A stretch of DNA of 64,000 nt, from positions 124,001 through 188,000 of the forward strand of contig NZ_CP017702.1 in the NCBI RefSeq assembly GCF_002706745.1. The letters run 5' to 3'. The notes under the pieces are model-generated. The model was not told where the DNA came from and did not search any database. It was given only the letters and a program-made list of their open reading frames with translations. Positions 28,314-36,756 of this stretch are shown here, piece by piece; position 1 is the stretch's first letter; each line of letters starts with the position of its first letter. The position numbers and the translations under genes are program-made. Source of the stretch: Companilactobacillus farciminis KCTC 3681 = DSM 20184. GTDB lineage: Bacteria; Bacillota; Bacilli; Lactobacillales; Lactobacillaceae.

Positions 28314-28326
28314 AGAAGGTGAAAAG

Positions 28327-28701
28327 ATGGAATATATCGACAGCATACCAATTTATTTACAGATCAAGGATATTTTGTATCGCAAGATCATCAGTAATGA
28401 GTATGAACTAGGGTCACAGCTTCCTTCTGTTAGACAGTTGGCAGTTCAATTTTCTGCAAATACTAATACCGTTCAAAAATCGCTTAAAGAAATGATGGAA
28501 GAAGAGGTAATCACTCCACAGCGTGGTAAAGGTAATTTTGTAACTGAAGATGAACAGATCGTGAAAAAATTAAGAAATCACATTGTTAATGAAATGTTTG
28601 ATGCAACATATGACAAATTGCATTCACTAAATATGAACGACCAGGAAATCATTGATAGCTTTAAAAACTATGTCAAGCAAAGGGATGAGGGCGATGAGTA
28701 A
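28327..28701 (+). CDS. GntR-family regulator, YtrA subfamily
   Basis: 124 residues: winged helix (about 8-75, 'PIYLQIKDILYRKI', 'LPSVRQLAVQFSANTNTVQKSL', 'GKGNFV') and only a short helical tail, as in YtrA regulators of ABC exporters. Likely represses its own operon until a membrane-active compound is present. Stop overlaps the ATPase start by 8 bases. Confidence 0.9.
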   Translation: MEYIDSIPIYLQIKDILYRKIISNEYELGSQLPSVRQLAVQFSANTNTVQKSLKEMMEEEVITPQRGKGNFVTEDEQIVKKLRNHIVNEMFDATYDKLHSLNMNDQEIIDSFKNYVKQRDEGDE

Positions 28702-29440
28702 GGTACTAGAAATTAAAGATCTTCGATATAAGAAGAATCACAAAGTTATATTAGACAAGGTCAATTTAAGTTTAGACAACGGGAAAATCGTCGGCTTGCT
28801 CGGAGCTAATGGAGCTGGTAAAACGACTTTGATGCGTTTGATTGTCGGTTTGAATGCTAAGACATCCGGTCAGATTAACGTTGTAGGAATCGACAGTAAA
28901 GAAGCCATCAAGTCTTGTGTCAGTACAACTTATTCACTCAAGAGTGCCTTTAAAGATGTTTTTGCTGGTAGTTGGTTTGAACGTAATCGTATCAAAGATG
29001 TCGTTAAATTTTATCAAACTGTTTATCCTGATTTTTCTTTAGAGAAATACCAAGAGATGGCTGATTTTTTAGATATTGATGGTCGTCAAAACTTGAAAAA
29101 TTTATCAACTGGTGAGACTGAGAAATTAACAATTGCTTTAACTCTAGCGCGTCAGGTTCCACTTTATTTATTGGATGAACCTTTGAATGGAATTGATATT
29201 ATGACACGTAAAAAGATTATTAAGAGCATTATTCAATGGAAAAATGATGATGCCACGATGATAATTAGTTCGCATTATGTTAAAGAAATTGCCGCTTTGT
29301 TGGATGATGTGATTATTATCAAAGATCAAACTATTTATGAAGTTGATTCAGTTGAAGAAATCCAAGCTAAATATCATATGGGTATTGAAGCCTACTATGA
29401 ACAAGTTTACGAAGGGGGTACGGAAGATGAGCAGCATTAG
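28694..29440 (+). CDS. ABC transporter ATP-binding protein, cassette copy 1
   Basis: About 248 residues from the ATG at 28694. Walker A 'GLLGANGAGKTTLM', an unusual signature 'LSTGETEKL' instead of LSGGQ, Walker B 'LYLLDEPLNGID' and H-loop 'IISSHYVKEI'. This style belongs to YtrB-like ABC-2 exporters. Followed by its permease with a 14-base overlap. Confidence 0.9.
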   Translation: MSKVLEIKDLRYKKNHKVILDKVNLSLDNGKIVGLLGANGAGKTTLMRLIVGLNAKTSGQINVVGIDSKEAIKSCVSTTYSLKSAFKDVFAGSWFERNRIKDVVKFYQTVYPDFSLEKYQEMADFLDIDGRQNLKNLSTGETEKLTIALTLARQVPLYLLDEPLNGIDIMTRKKIIKSIIQWKNDDATMIISSHYVKEIAALLDDVIIIKDQTIYEVDSVEEIQAKYHMGIEAYYEQVYEGGTEDEQH

Positions 29441-30176
29441 TCGAGTTAATAAAGATTTATTCCATCAACGTGGAAAAATAATCTCATTGATTTTAGGTTT
29501 TCACTTACTAGCCATACTATTGATGATTCTTTACAAGAACGTTTTCAATATTACTGATCCCACGAGTTTGACTGGCGGTGTCCTTATAGCTGTTGTCATC
29601 GGTGTAGTCTTTTTGGTAATGTCGGTCATTAATATTTTTGACAGCAGCAAGTATCGATTGATTCCCATCAGTGACAAGGGACTTTATTTCAGCAATTTTT
29701 TGTCAGCCTTTTTCGCCGTAATTTATTTATTAGTCGGTGAGGCAATTGTTTATTTTGGTGCTTATGCGATTTCTCCAAATCCGTACGATCAAATTATGAT
29801 TAAAGATTTCAGTGCTGGTCAGTATTGGTTCAAATTTGAAGTAGTCATAGCAATTATTTTAGGAATCATGTTGATTTTAGTTGGTAGTGTCGTAATTCGT
29901 TTGTTAGTTTCTCTAATAGAAGATCTTTTACCAATTAAAAAGCAAGCTATAGTAACAGTATTTTTAACTTTAATCGTGATCTGGGCCGTTATGGTACCAT
30001 TCAATTTCATTACCGCCAACACTTTGATCCTTTTAGGGGTAAGAGAAGTTACTACTAGTTTTGACAGTGTCGTAAGAATGCTCAATATGAGTTTGTTCAT
30101 ACTATTAATTTGGAATATTGTTTTAACATTTTTGAATTTGTACCTACTGAATAGATGGTCAGAAGCAACTAAGTAA
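29427..30176 (+). CDS. ABC-2-type permease, cassette copy 1
   Basis: About 249 residues, six membrane segments, from the ATG at 29427 inside the end of the ATPase gene. The motif 'SSKYRLIPISDKGLYFSNFLSAFFAV' recurs in the permeases at 30898 and 31701. The ribosome site region contains AAGGGGG, complementary to the CCCCCTT loop of small RNA 2. Confidence 0.8.
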   Translation: MSSISRVNKDLFHQRGKIISLILGFHLLAILLMILYKNVFNITDPTSLTGGVLIAVVIGVVFLVMSVINIFDSSKYRLIPISDKGLYFSNFLSAFFAVIYLLVGEAIVYFGAYAISPNPYDQIMIKDFSAGQYWFKFEVVIAIILGIMLILVGSVVIRLLVSLIEDLLPIKKQAIVTVFLTLIVIWAVMVPFNFITANTLILLGVREVTTSFDSVVRMLNMSLFILLIWNIVLTFLNLYLLNRWSEATK

Positions 30177-30191
30177 AAAGGAGGAGATAAC

Positions 30192-30905
30192 ATGGCAGAA
30201 TTACTTAAGATAAACAATTTAACGTACAAGAAAAACTACAAGACTATTTTAGACAACATCAACTTATCAATTGTCAGTGGCAAAATTATCGGACTCCTGG
30301 GAGAAAACGGAGCTGGTAAAACAACTTTAATGAGACTGATTGCAGGAGTTAATTCCATCAAAGAAGGCGTTATAACGGTAGATGGCAAAACTAAGAAAGC
30401 CGATATCAAGAAAAATGTCAGTTTGAGTGATGAATTAGGTGGTTTCGGTCGCAATACCAAAGTCAATGAGATAGTTAACTTTTATCAAAACGTTTATCCT
30501 GATTTTTCAATGGAAAAGTATCAAAAAATTGCTCAGTATTTGGAATTAGATGAGTCAAAGCGATTATCAAGTCTTTCAACAGGAACTCTTGGCAAATTAG
30601 TGATTGCTTTAGCCCTAGCGCGCGATACGAAATTGTACTTGTTAGATGAACCGATGAGTGGAATTGACAGTATGTCTCGTAAGAAAATTATTAGCAGTAT
30701 TATTCGTTGGAAATCAGATGACTCTACGATTATTATCAGTGATCACTATGTGACAGAAATTGCTAGTTTATTGGATGACATCGTGATTATCAAAGATAAA
30801 ACAGTTTATGAGATGCGTTCAGTCGAATCGATCCAAGAAAAATATCACTTAGGCGTTGAAGAGTACTACGAAAAAGTTTACGAAGGAGGTCTACCTAATG
30901 AATGA
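30192..30905 (+). CDS. ABC transporter ATP-binding protein, cassette copy 2
   Basis: 237 residues, close paralogue of the ATPase at 28694. 'GLLGENGAGKTTLM', signature 'LSTGTLGKL' (acidic/Gln residue of the C-loop replaced by Thr), 'LYLLDEPMSGID', 'IISDHYVTEI'. SD AGGAGG seven bases before the ATG. Overlaps the next permease by 8 bases. Confidence 0.9.
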   Translation: MAELLKINNLTYKKNYKTILDNINLSIVSGKIIGLLGENGAGKTTLMRLIAGVNSIKEGVITVDGKTKKADIKKNVSLSDELGGFGRNTKVNEIVNFYQNVYPDFSMEKYQKIAQYLELDESKRLSSLSTGTLGKLVIALALARDTKLYLLDEPMSGIDSMSRKKIISSIIRWKSDDSTIIISDHYVTEIASLLDDIVIIKDKTVYEMRSVESIQEKYHLGVEEYYEKVYEGGLPNE

Positions 30906-31671
30906 TTTTGCTGGTTTGAGTAAAAACTTGATTCGTGAAAAATGGCGATTGATGAATTGGATCGTTGGAATTGATATTTTAGCTTTAATAGTCTTGTTCA
31001 TCATGTATCTTATTTCAAACGGTTTTTCTGGTTCAACGAACTACTTTTTTCAAATTTTCGTTGTTAGTGTAACGATTGTCAACTTCATTAGTTTTATTAT
31101 GTTGTCGCGCAAAAATGAACACGTATTTACAAGTAACAACTATCGCTTATTGCCAGTTACTGATACTACTTTGTATATCAGTAATTTATTTACTACCTTT
31201 GTAGCCTTTGTCTATTTACAAGTTTTGGAAGCAATTATTGCAGCTATTTTATATGCAATTAGTAATTTCGGAAATATCGAGTCTGGTGATTTTTCAGGCG
31301 CTTCTTCTGGAATGGGACTATTGTTTGGAGCAGTGGTCTTTATGATTTTAGTATCTTTAGTAATGTGGAGTGGAATTACTTTAATCCATTTTCTAATTAG
31401 CTGGATCAAAGGCTTTTTACCATTCAAATCACAAAAGTTCGTAACTTTTATTCTTTATCTAGTAGTAATCTGGGGTGCATCAGTTATCTTTGATATCGCA
31501 ACAGGATATATTTATCGATGGATATATACAGCTGGCTACATGGGTGCACAGACACTTTCACAAATCACTAATGCTGTCTGGATTACTTCAGGAATAATGC
31601 TCGTTTGGTTATTGATTTTTAGTTTTATCAATATTTATTTAATGAAACGCTGGGTAGAAACAATACGTTAA
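30898..31671 (+). CDS. ABC-2-type permease, cassette copy 2
   Basis: 257 residues from the ATG at 30898 (GAAGGAGG upstream), six membrane segments. 'SNNYRLLPVTDTTLYISNLFTTFVA' is the shared motif. Pairs with the ATPase at 30192. The pair probably arose by duplication of the first cassette. Confidence 0.8.
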   Translation: MNDFAGLSKNLIREKWRLMNWIVGIDILALIVLFIMYLISNGFSGSTNYFFQIFVVSVTIVNFISFIMLSRKNEHVFTSNNYRLLPVTDTTLYISNLFTTFVAFVYLQVLEAIIAAILYAISNFGNIESGDFSGASSGMGLLFGAVVFMILVSLVMWSGITLIHFLISWIKGFLPFKSQKFVTFILYLVVIWGASVIFDIATGYIYRWIYTAGYMGAQTLSQITNAVWITSGIMLVWLLIFSFINIYLMKRWVETIR

Positions 31672-31700
31672 TAACAATATGACTATGGGATGGTTTTATT

Positions 31701-32444
31701 ATGTACAACGTGAGTAAAGATTTACTTGGAAATAAATTCAAACGCATTGCTTTGATTTTAGGCTGGAATTTTCTATCAGTTTTAGCCGTTATAACGATTG
31801 ATTATTTAAAAATAATTTTCAATCCGTCGTATAAAACGATACTTTTAATTGCACTGTCAGCAGGATTTTATTTATGGAGCGTGGTCAGTTTAATTAAATT
31901 CAGCCGCCAAGTTCTGAATAACAACAAATATCGCTTGATTCCACTTAGTGATAAGAAGCTATTCTTCAGTGATTTTCTAACATCTTTGGTGGCTTATATC
32001 ACTTATTGCTTAGTTTCGGGTGGAATGCTTCTAGTATCGCTTTATTATTACATGGGAAAGACTTCCTTCTTGCGAGTGATCATCGATGGTAATACGCAAG
32101 CAGAATTATTGTTGAAAGATTTAGCAATATTTTTCTTAGGAACTGTTTTGATTTTAGTCGGCAGCACCTTGATTCATCTAACAATGGGATGTTTGGAAAG
32201 TATTTTTCCTTTTAAAAATCAAAAAGCTTTCAAAATAATGTTTAACTGCTTTATGGTGGCAATTACCGCTGGAATCAGCTATTTGAGCTTGATTGAAATG
32301 TCAGCTGTCAGTATGTATCGATTTATAAAAGTACCAACTAATTTATTTACTAATCTGTGTTTGGTTGAAGGTTTTATCGTTATAGCGATTGTGCTTATCG
32401 ACTTATATTTGTTAGAGAACTTATCAGAAACAACTCGTTCATGA
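31701..32444 (+). CDS. Third ABC-2-type permease without its own ATPase
   Basis: 247 residues, six membrane segments, with 'NNKYRLIPLSDKKLFFSDFLTSLVA'. Related to the two permeases upstream but not accompanied by an ATPase, so it may share one of them. Weak ribosome site (GGGATGG). Gene ends in 'ENLSETTRS', like the ends 'RWSEATK' and 'RWVETIR' of its paralogues. Confidence 0.75.
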   Translation: MYNVSKDLLGNKFKRIALILGWNFLSVLAVITIDYLKIIFNPSYKTILLIALSAGFYLWSVVSLIKFSRQVLNNNKYRLIPLSDKKLFFSDFLTSLVAYITYCLVSGGMLLVSLYYYMGKTSFLRVIIDGNTQAELLLKDLAIFFLGTVLILVGSTLIHLTMGCLESIFPFKNQKAFKIMFNCFMVAITAGISYLSLIEMSAVSMYRFIKVPTNLFTNLCLVEGFIVIAIVLIDLYLLENLSETTRS

Positions 32445-32532
32445 CCAAAAATCGTCGGTTCAGGATAAACTTGGCATAAAAAAATAATTTTCAACTAAAC
32501 TAAGAATAAAGACGGAGTAAAGAGGGGATTGT

Positions 32533-32721
32533 GTGAGTTTCAATCGAGATTTTTACAAAGTAAAATATTTTTGGATCGGCATTTTGGGATTATCTTTTCT
32601 GCTGAAATTTCCGTGGGAAGATGTCTGCAGCATAAAAGGCATCGCATTCTTAATTATCGTCGTTACTGGACTGGTTTCGGTAGTGAGTTCAGTATTTAAC
32701 TTTTCTAAGTATTTTTCTTAG
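32533..32721 (+). CDS. Small membrane protein
   Basis: 62 residues starting at GTG with GAGGGG six bases upstream. Two hydrophobic segments. 'NRDFYKVKYFWIG' resembles the start of the small protein at 21293. Function unknown; probably part of the ABC cassette neighbourhood. Confidence 0.6.
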   Translation: MSFNRDFYKVKYFWIGILGLSFLLKFPWEDVCSIKGIAFLIIVVTGLVSVVSSVFNFSKYFS

Positions 32722-32787
32722 AGAATCAAACCTTTTTCTTTTACTCAATAGTGGCATATCATTGAGTTAAAAGGTGGTGCGCTTATA

Positions 32788-32973
32788 ATGATTGAATTAA
32801 TTGGAATAATCGTAATTATAATGGGAATTTATCAAATTTATGTTGGACGGAAAACTTACTACAATATCAAAGAAAAAGTAAAAAATCCTCAACCATACGT
32901 ATTTATGGGCGTCTACTTCTCCTTGGTCATGGGAATAATTTTTCTAGTCGTAGGTGCATTTTTGATTAAGTAA
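32788..32973 (+). CDS. Small two-helix membrane protein
   Basis: 61 residues: an N-terminal helix 'IGIIVIIMGIYQIYVG', a basic loop (KEKVKNPQP) and a second helix 'FSLVMGIIFLVVGAFLIK'. AAGGTGGTG lies upstream. No recognised family. Confidence 0.55.
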   Translation: MIELIGIIVIIMGIYQIYVGRKTYYNIKEKVKNPQPYVFMGVYFSLVMGIIFLVVGAFLIK

Positions 32974-33029
32974 GCGCTATATACTAAAAAATGGTATTCT
33001 TAAAGGAATGAAATTTTTCGAGGTATATT

Positions 33030-33599
33030 ATGAATTTAGAATTTGGACGAAAAGTCAGTTACAAGCCTTTATTAGTCATTGTGGCGGTCAGTTTAATAAT
33101 TGGGGCTTTTATTTACATTTTTTCTGACAGCATTATGATTGCTGGAGCGTTCGCAGTTTTGTGCTTAGTTATTGGGCCATTTTTGTATTCTATCAATCTC
33201 AATAATAATTACGGCTATTGGGAAGTCACTGATAAAGGAATCTACTTTTACGATTACAGTACGCTGGATCGCAAGTTATCAGCTATTATCGTGCCGGCCA
33301 AAACTAATCAGGAATTTTTGGAGTTTTCTAAAATTGCCAAGATTTCATTAGTTAGTGGTGAGGGAATCAAAGTTCCGGATAATATTGTTGGTGGAGTATT
33401 CTTTAGCGTTTATGCACCAGAAAGATTGTTAGTTAATTTAGCAACGCCATTTTATCTTGAATTGAAGACGACTGATGGATTTGAAATCATTTTGGACTTG
33501 TCGATGGATGCCACAGAGGATGAAAAAATCGAGCAGGCCTTAAAGCAAATTACTTCTAAGTCAGGTCAAGATGTGGAGTTACTTCAACAAACCGTATAA
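33030..33599 (+). CDS. Membrane protein paralogous to the one at 27546
   Basis: 189 residues with two N-terminal membrane helices and a cytoplasmic domain of about 120 residues rich in beta character ('YWEVTDKGIYFYDYS', 'LSAIIVPAKTNQEF', 'FEIILDLSMDATEDEK'), reminiscent of a PH-like fold. Likely one of two products of an ancient duplication flanking the ABC cassette. Function unknown. Confidence 0.6.
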   Translation: MNLEFGRKVSYKPLLVIVAVSLIIGAFIYIFSDSIMIAGAFAVLCLVIGPFLYSINLNNNYGYWEVTDKGIYFYDYSTLDRKLSAIIVPAKTNQEFLEFSKIAKISLVSGEGIKVPDNIVGGVFFSVYAPERLLVNLATPFYLELKTTDGFEIILDLSMDATEDEKIEQALKQITSKSGQDVELLQQTV

Positions 33600-33600
33600 G

Positions 33601-33637
33601 AAAAGCTATTCAGCTGAGAAAACTGAATAGCTTTTTT
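33601..33637. terminator. Bidirectional terminator
   Basis: AAAAGCTATTCAG and CTGAATAGCTTTT form a perfect 13-bp stem with loop CTGAGAAAA, with T-rich tails on both strands. Ends the 33030 gene and lplA. Confidence 0.9.
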
Positions 33638-33638
33638 C

Positions 33639-34661
33639 TTACGATAATAATAAATCTACTAGTGGTTCGGGTTCGATGTTACCGAGATTATTCTTCAAAT
33701 CAACTTTCGATAGAGCTTCAACTAAAGCTGATTTTTCAAACTTAACTCCAAGTAGAGCTTTTTCAATCAAACCAACATCGCCGCCAGTGATAAAGTCGCC
33801 ATAAATTTTAATGGCAGAAATTTTTTCATCTTTGAGTGAGAAATTGAAGGCAATCGTTCCAATATCGAAGTGTTTTGAAACGTAATTAGTGAAACCAGGA
33901 TTCTTACCGTAATTCCAAGCGTCAGTATCGTACTTGTCTTTCAAACGAGAATCGATGATATCCCAATCATGGTCAGTTAATTTGTAAGTCTTGATGTCAG
34001 ATAACTTGTCGACTTTGAAAATATGTTTTAGCAATTCGTCCTTGAATTGAACTGGGTCCATGCTGCGATAAGGTTCGTCTAAGTAAGATTTGATATTCGT
34101 AATACGCTTGTTGACGGATTTGACACCTTTTGATTCAAGTTTATCTTTTTCAGGAGTCAGAACTTTACTAGCAGTATCCATGTCGAGATCAAACATCAGA
34201 GTTCCACCAGCTGCAAAAGAATCGCCGACTTTGAACATCGTCATACCAGAGAATTTCTTACCATCGATGACGATATCGTTACGTCCGTGCATCTTGGCAT
34301 CAGTAGCACCCATTGCGTGTAGAGCGTCGAGGATTGGTTTAGCAAAGTAGTCGTATTCCCCAAAATGTTCGTCGTTACCAATAACGATATTTTCGAAGAT
34401 GAAGTTGCCATAATCGTGGTAGACGGCACCTCCACCGGAAGTTCTTCTGACTAATTGAATACCCTTTTCTTTAAGATAAGGGAAGTTGACTTCGGCGTAG
34501 GCATTTTGATGAACACCGATGATGACAGAAGGGTTATTTACGTACAAAATCAGACCGTGTCCAGGTAGTCGCAAGTCGTTGACTAAATAGTTATCTAATG
34601 ATTGATTCACGATGGCATTATAAACAGGTTTGCCATTCCTTGAGGTATCGATAAAAAACAT
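33639..34661 (-). CDS. lplA: Lipoate-protein ligase
   Basis: About 340 residues. 'RRTSGGGAVYHDYGNFIFE' is the lipoyl-binding motif, followed by 'KMHGRNDIVIDGKKFSGM' with the catalytic Lys region and a C-terminal LplA accessory domain. Attaches lipoate to dehydrogenase E2 or GcvH. AAGGAG lies eight bases before the ATG at 34661; an in-frame GTG at 34670 overlaps that SD and is unlikely. Confidence 0.93.
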   Translation of the reverse strand: MFFIDTSRNGKPVYNAIVNQSLDNYLVNDLRLPGHGLILYVNNPSVIIGVHQNAYAEVNFPYLKEKGIQLVRRTSGGGAVYHDYGNFIFENIVIGNDEHFGEYDYFAKPILDALHAMGATDAKMHGRNDIVIDGKKFSGMTMFKVGDSFAAGGTLMFDLDMDTASKVLTPEKDKLESKGVKSVNKRITNIKSYLDEPYRSMDPVQFKDELLKHIFKVDKLSDIKTYKLTDHDWDIIDSRLKDKYDTDAWNYGKNPGFTNYVSKHFDIGTIAFNFSLKDEKISAIKIYGDFITGGDVGLIEKALLGVKFEKSALVEALSKVDLKNNLGNIEPEPLVDLLLS

Positions 34662-34787
34662 TTTCTTCACTCCTTCTAAATTTATAACTTCATTGTAAGC
34701 CTTTACTTATAATAGAAGAAAGTCGATTAATTAGATAAATTTTAGAAAATTGAGTTTTATCAGTTGCAAGATTACAATAGTCTCTAA

Positions 34788-34801
34788 AGTAAACGTTTTA
34801 A
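34788..34801 (+). promoter_or_regulatory. Possible cre site
   Basis: AGTAAACGTTTTAA matches the cre consensus at 12 of 14 positions and lies just before the ribosome site of the histidine-phosphatase-like gene. Weak evidence. Confidence 0.3.
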
Positions 34802-34817
34802 TTAAGGGAGTGATCGA

Positions 34818-35474
34818 TTGGATATTTACTTTATACGTAGTGGTGAGACTTTTTTCAATTATTTAGACAAAATGCAAGGTTGGTCAGATACTCCTTTAAC
34901 TGATGATGGTCGCAAAGACTCTTATCAAATGGGGCGGACCTTAGTTAATTTAGGCGAAACTTCAGAGAATATTTATTGTAGTGATATGAATCGTTCAGTT
35001 CAAACAGTAACAGAATTAAACAGTGGCTTGAAAGCTGCTGGTGGCAAAGTTTTGAATATGATTACAATGCCAGAATTACGAGCACAGTTTTACGGAAGTT
35101 TTGAAGGTCAATCGAAAAAAGAAGTTTATAAGAAAATTGCTGGTAAAACAGTCGAGGAAACTTTGGATGAAATGAATGCCAATCAAATGCAAGACAAGTT
35201 GGCAAAAATTGATCCTAAGCATTTAGCTGAAAATAGCAAAGAGTTTTGGGATCGTTTTGGCAAAGGTATCGAAAAGATTTTGTCAGTCGAAACAAAACCA
35301 GTCATCGTGGTTACGCACAGCGCAATTTTGACAGCGATGGTCAATATGAATGCACCATTTTTGTTGAATCAAGTGGAATCGGACAATTTGTCTTTGACCA
35401 AAGTTCATTTTGACGGAAAGAAATTTGCCCCAAAGATTGTTTATTATAATGAAAAAGTTGAACAAAATTTGTAA
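34818..35474 (+). CDS. Histidine-phosphatase (phosphoglycerate mutase) family protein lacking the catalytic histidine
   Basis: 218 residues, TTG start with GGGAG seven bases upstream. Clearly homologous to the two proteins at 61924 and 62627 ('KMQGWSDTPLTDDG', 'QFYGSFEG'). The invariant RHG at the phospho-accepting site is RSG (residues 7-9, codons CGT AGT GGT), and the second motif SHG is THS. Loss of the nucleophilic His should abolish mutase or phosphatase chemistry. The gene is otherwise intact, so it is probably a pseudoenzyme with a binding or regulatory role, not a decayed gene. Confidence 0.85.
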   Translation: MDIYFIRSGETFFNYLDKMQGWSDTPLTDDGRKDSYQMGRTLVNLGETSENIYCSDMNRSVQTVTELNSGLKAAGGKVLNMITMPELRAQFYGSFEGQSKKEVYKKIAGKTVEETLDEMNANQMQDKLAKIDPKHLAENSKEFWDRFGKGIEKILSVETKPVIVVTHSAILTAMVNMNAPFLLNQVESDNLSLTKVHFDGKKFAPKIVYYNEKVEQNL

Positions 35475-35503
35475 AGCAGTCATTTTTATGGCTGTTTTTT
35501 TTT
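35474..35503 (+). terminator. Terminator
   Basis: CAGTCAT and ATGGCTG (7 bp with one G-U) around TTTT, followed by a T9 run. Confidence 0.7.
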
Positions 35504-35590
35504 GCAATTCAAATGTTTGTTTAACCTGTAAGAAAAGTTTACGGTTGATATTGCAATGGGATACTAATCTCTTTGTGGAAGGTTGATTTG

Positions 35591-36460
35591 ATGATAAATA
35601 ATAGCGTTAAAAATGCAGGAAAATTTGAATTTGATAAAGATTTCGTTGTTAATCGTTTAGGATACGGCACGATGCAGTTGACTGGTAAAGGTGTCTGGGG
35701 TGCTTATAAGGATCCACAACAAGCCGTCGATTTAATCAAAAAAGCTTTTGATTTTGGAGTTAACTTTGTCGACACAGCGGACTCTTACGGACCTTGGGAG
35801 GCCGATACTTATTTGGCACAAGCTTTGAAAGAATATCCTGACTCTGACAAGATTTTTATTTCTGACAAAGTAGGGCAAGTTAGAACTGGTCCTAATGAAT
35901 GGATTCCACTAGGTAGACCTGAATTTCTGCGTCAAGAAGTTGAATTATCTCTACGTAAATTTGGCCGAGACCACGAAGATTTGTTGTTCTTGCACAGAAT
36001 TGATTCACAAGTTCCAATTGAAGATCAAGTTGGTGAATTGAAGAAGATGCAAGATGAAGGGAAAATCAAGCATATCGGAATTAGCCAAGTGACTCTCGAT
36101 GAATTAAAGGCTGCTCAAAAAGTGGCAAAAATCGATGCGGTCGAGAACATGTACAATGTCGGTCATCACCAAAGAGATGATGCAATCGTTGATTATACTA
36201 AAGAAAACGGAATTGCCTTTTTACCTTGGTTCCCATTGGCTACTGGTCAATTAGCTAAAGAAGATGGACCTTTGGCAGATATTGCTAAGAAATACAATGC
36301 AAGTCCTGCTCAAATTGCTCTAGCTTGGTTGTTAAAACGTTCTGACAATATTATTCCAATTCCGGGAACGAGTTCATTGGATCACTTAAAAGACAATCTT
36401 GAATCAGCAGATGTTTCATTGAGTGACGCTGATTTTGAAAAGTTATCATCATTAGAATAG
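35591..36460 (+). CDS. Aldo/keto reductase family oxidoreductase
   Basis: About 289 residues from the ATG at 35591, which has GGAAGG eight bases upstream (TTG at 35573 also in frame). TIM-barrel AKR motifs: 'GTMQLTGKGVWG', 'GVNFVDTADSYG' (Asp and catalytic Tyr), 'FISDKVGQ' (Lys), 'LLFLHRID' (His), and C-terminal 'IIPIPGTSSLDHLKDNL' for NADP binding. Reduces aldehydes or ketones; natural substrate unknown. Monocistronic. Confidence 0.9.
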   Translation: MINNSVKNAGKFEFDKDFVVNRLGYGTMQLTGKGVWGAYKDPQQAVDLIKKAFDFGVNFVDTADSYGPWEADTYLAQALKEYPDSDKIFISDKVGQVRTGPNEWIPLGRPEFLRQEVELSLRKFGRDHEDLLFLHRIDSQVPIEDQVGELKKMQDEGKIKHIGISQVTLDELKAAQKVAKIDAVENMYNVGHHQRDDAIVDYTKENGIAFLPWFPLATGQLAKEDGPLADIAKKYNASPAQIALAWLLKRSDNIIPIPGTSSLDHLKDNLESADVSLSDADFEKLSSLE

Positions 36461-36465
36461 TAAAC

Positions 36466-36506
36466 AAAAACGCAAAAACCAGATTAAATCGGTTTTTGCG
36501 TTTTTT
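36466..36506 (+). terminator. Terminator of the aldo/keto reductase gene
   Basis: AAAAACGCAAAAACC and GGTTTTTGCGTTTTT, a perfect 15-bp stem around AGATTAAATC, with T6. Confidence 0.92.
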
Positions 36507-36547
36507 ATGGCCAATTAGTGACCACTGGTGTCATTTTTTTCACAAAA

Positions 36548-36576
36548 AAACCGCCCCCACACAGAGAGCGGCTCAT
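36548..36576 (-). terminator. Terminator of the gene remnant
   Basis: On the minus strand CCGCTCTC pairs with GGGGGCGG (some G-U) and is followed by T7. It follows the coding remnant at 36591-36704 as in an intact gene. Confidence 0.65.
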
Positions 36577-36590
36577 ATCAAGTTAGGGAA

Positions 36591-36704
36591 TTACTTGCCC
36601 AACTTAACCTTGTTTGTCATGTTTAACTCGTCATCGAAGTCGTCAATCACTGGTTCACCAGTCGTCGCTTCAAGATTCGTGATGCTCCATCGTGCGGCCA
36701 AGTT
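36591..36704 (-). pseudogene. Remnant of the 3' end of an unidentified gene
   Basis: The minus strand stays open for about 37 codons to a TAA at 36591-36593. The peptide ends 'EPVIDDFDDELNMTNKVKLGK', looks like a genuine acidic/basic C-terminus, and is followed by its own terminator. A TAG precedes it in frame and there is no start or ribosome site. With the higher GC of 36.5-37.5 kb this looks like the truncated edge of a transferred segment. The parent gene is not recognised. Confidence 0.45.
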
Positions 36705-36756
36705 CTAACTAATCCCTATCAACAACCACTAAACTAACGATGGCTTTACCCCAAGC

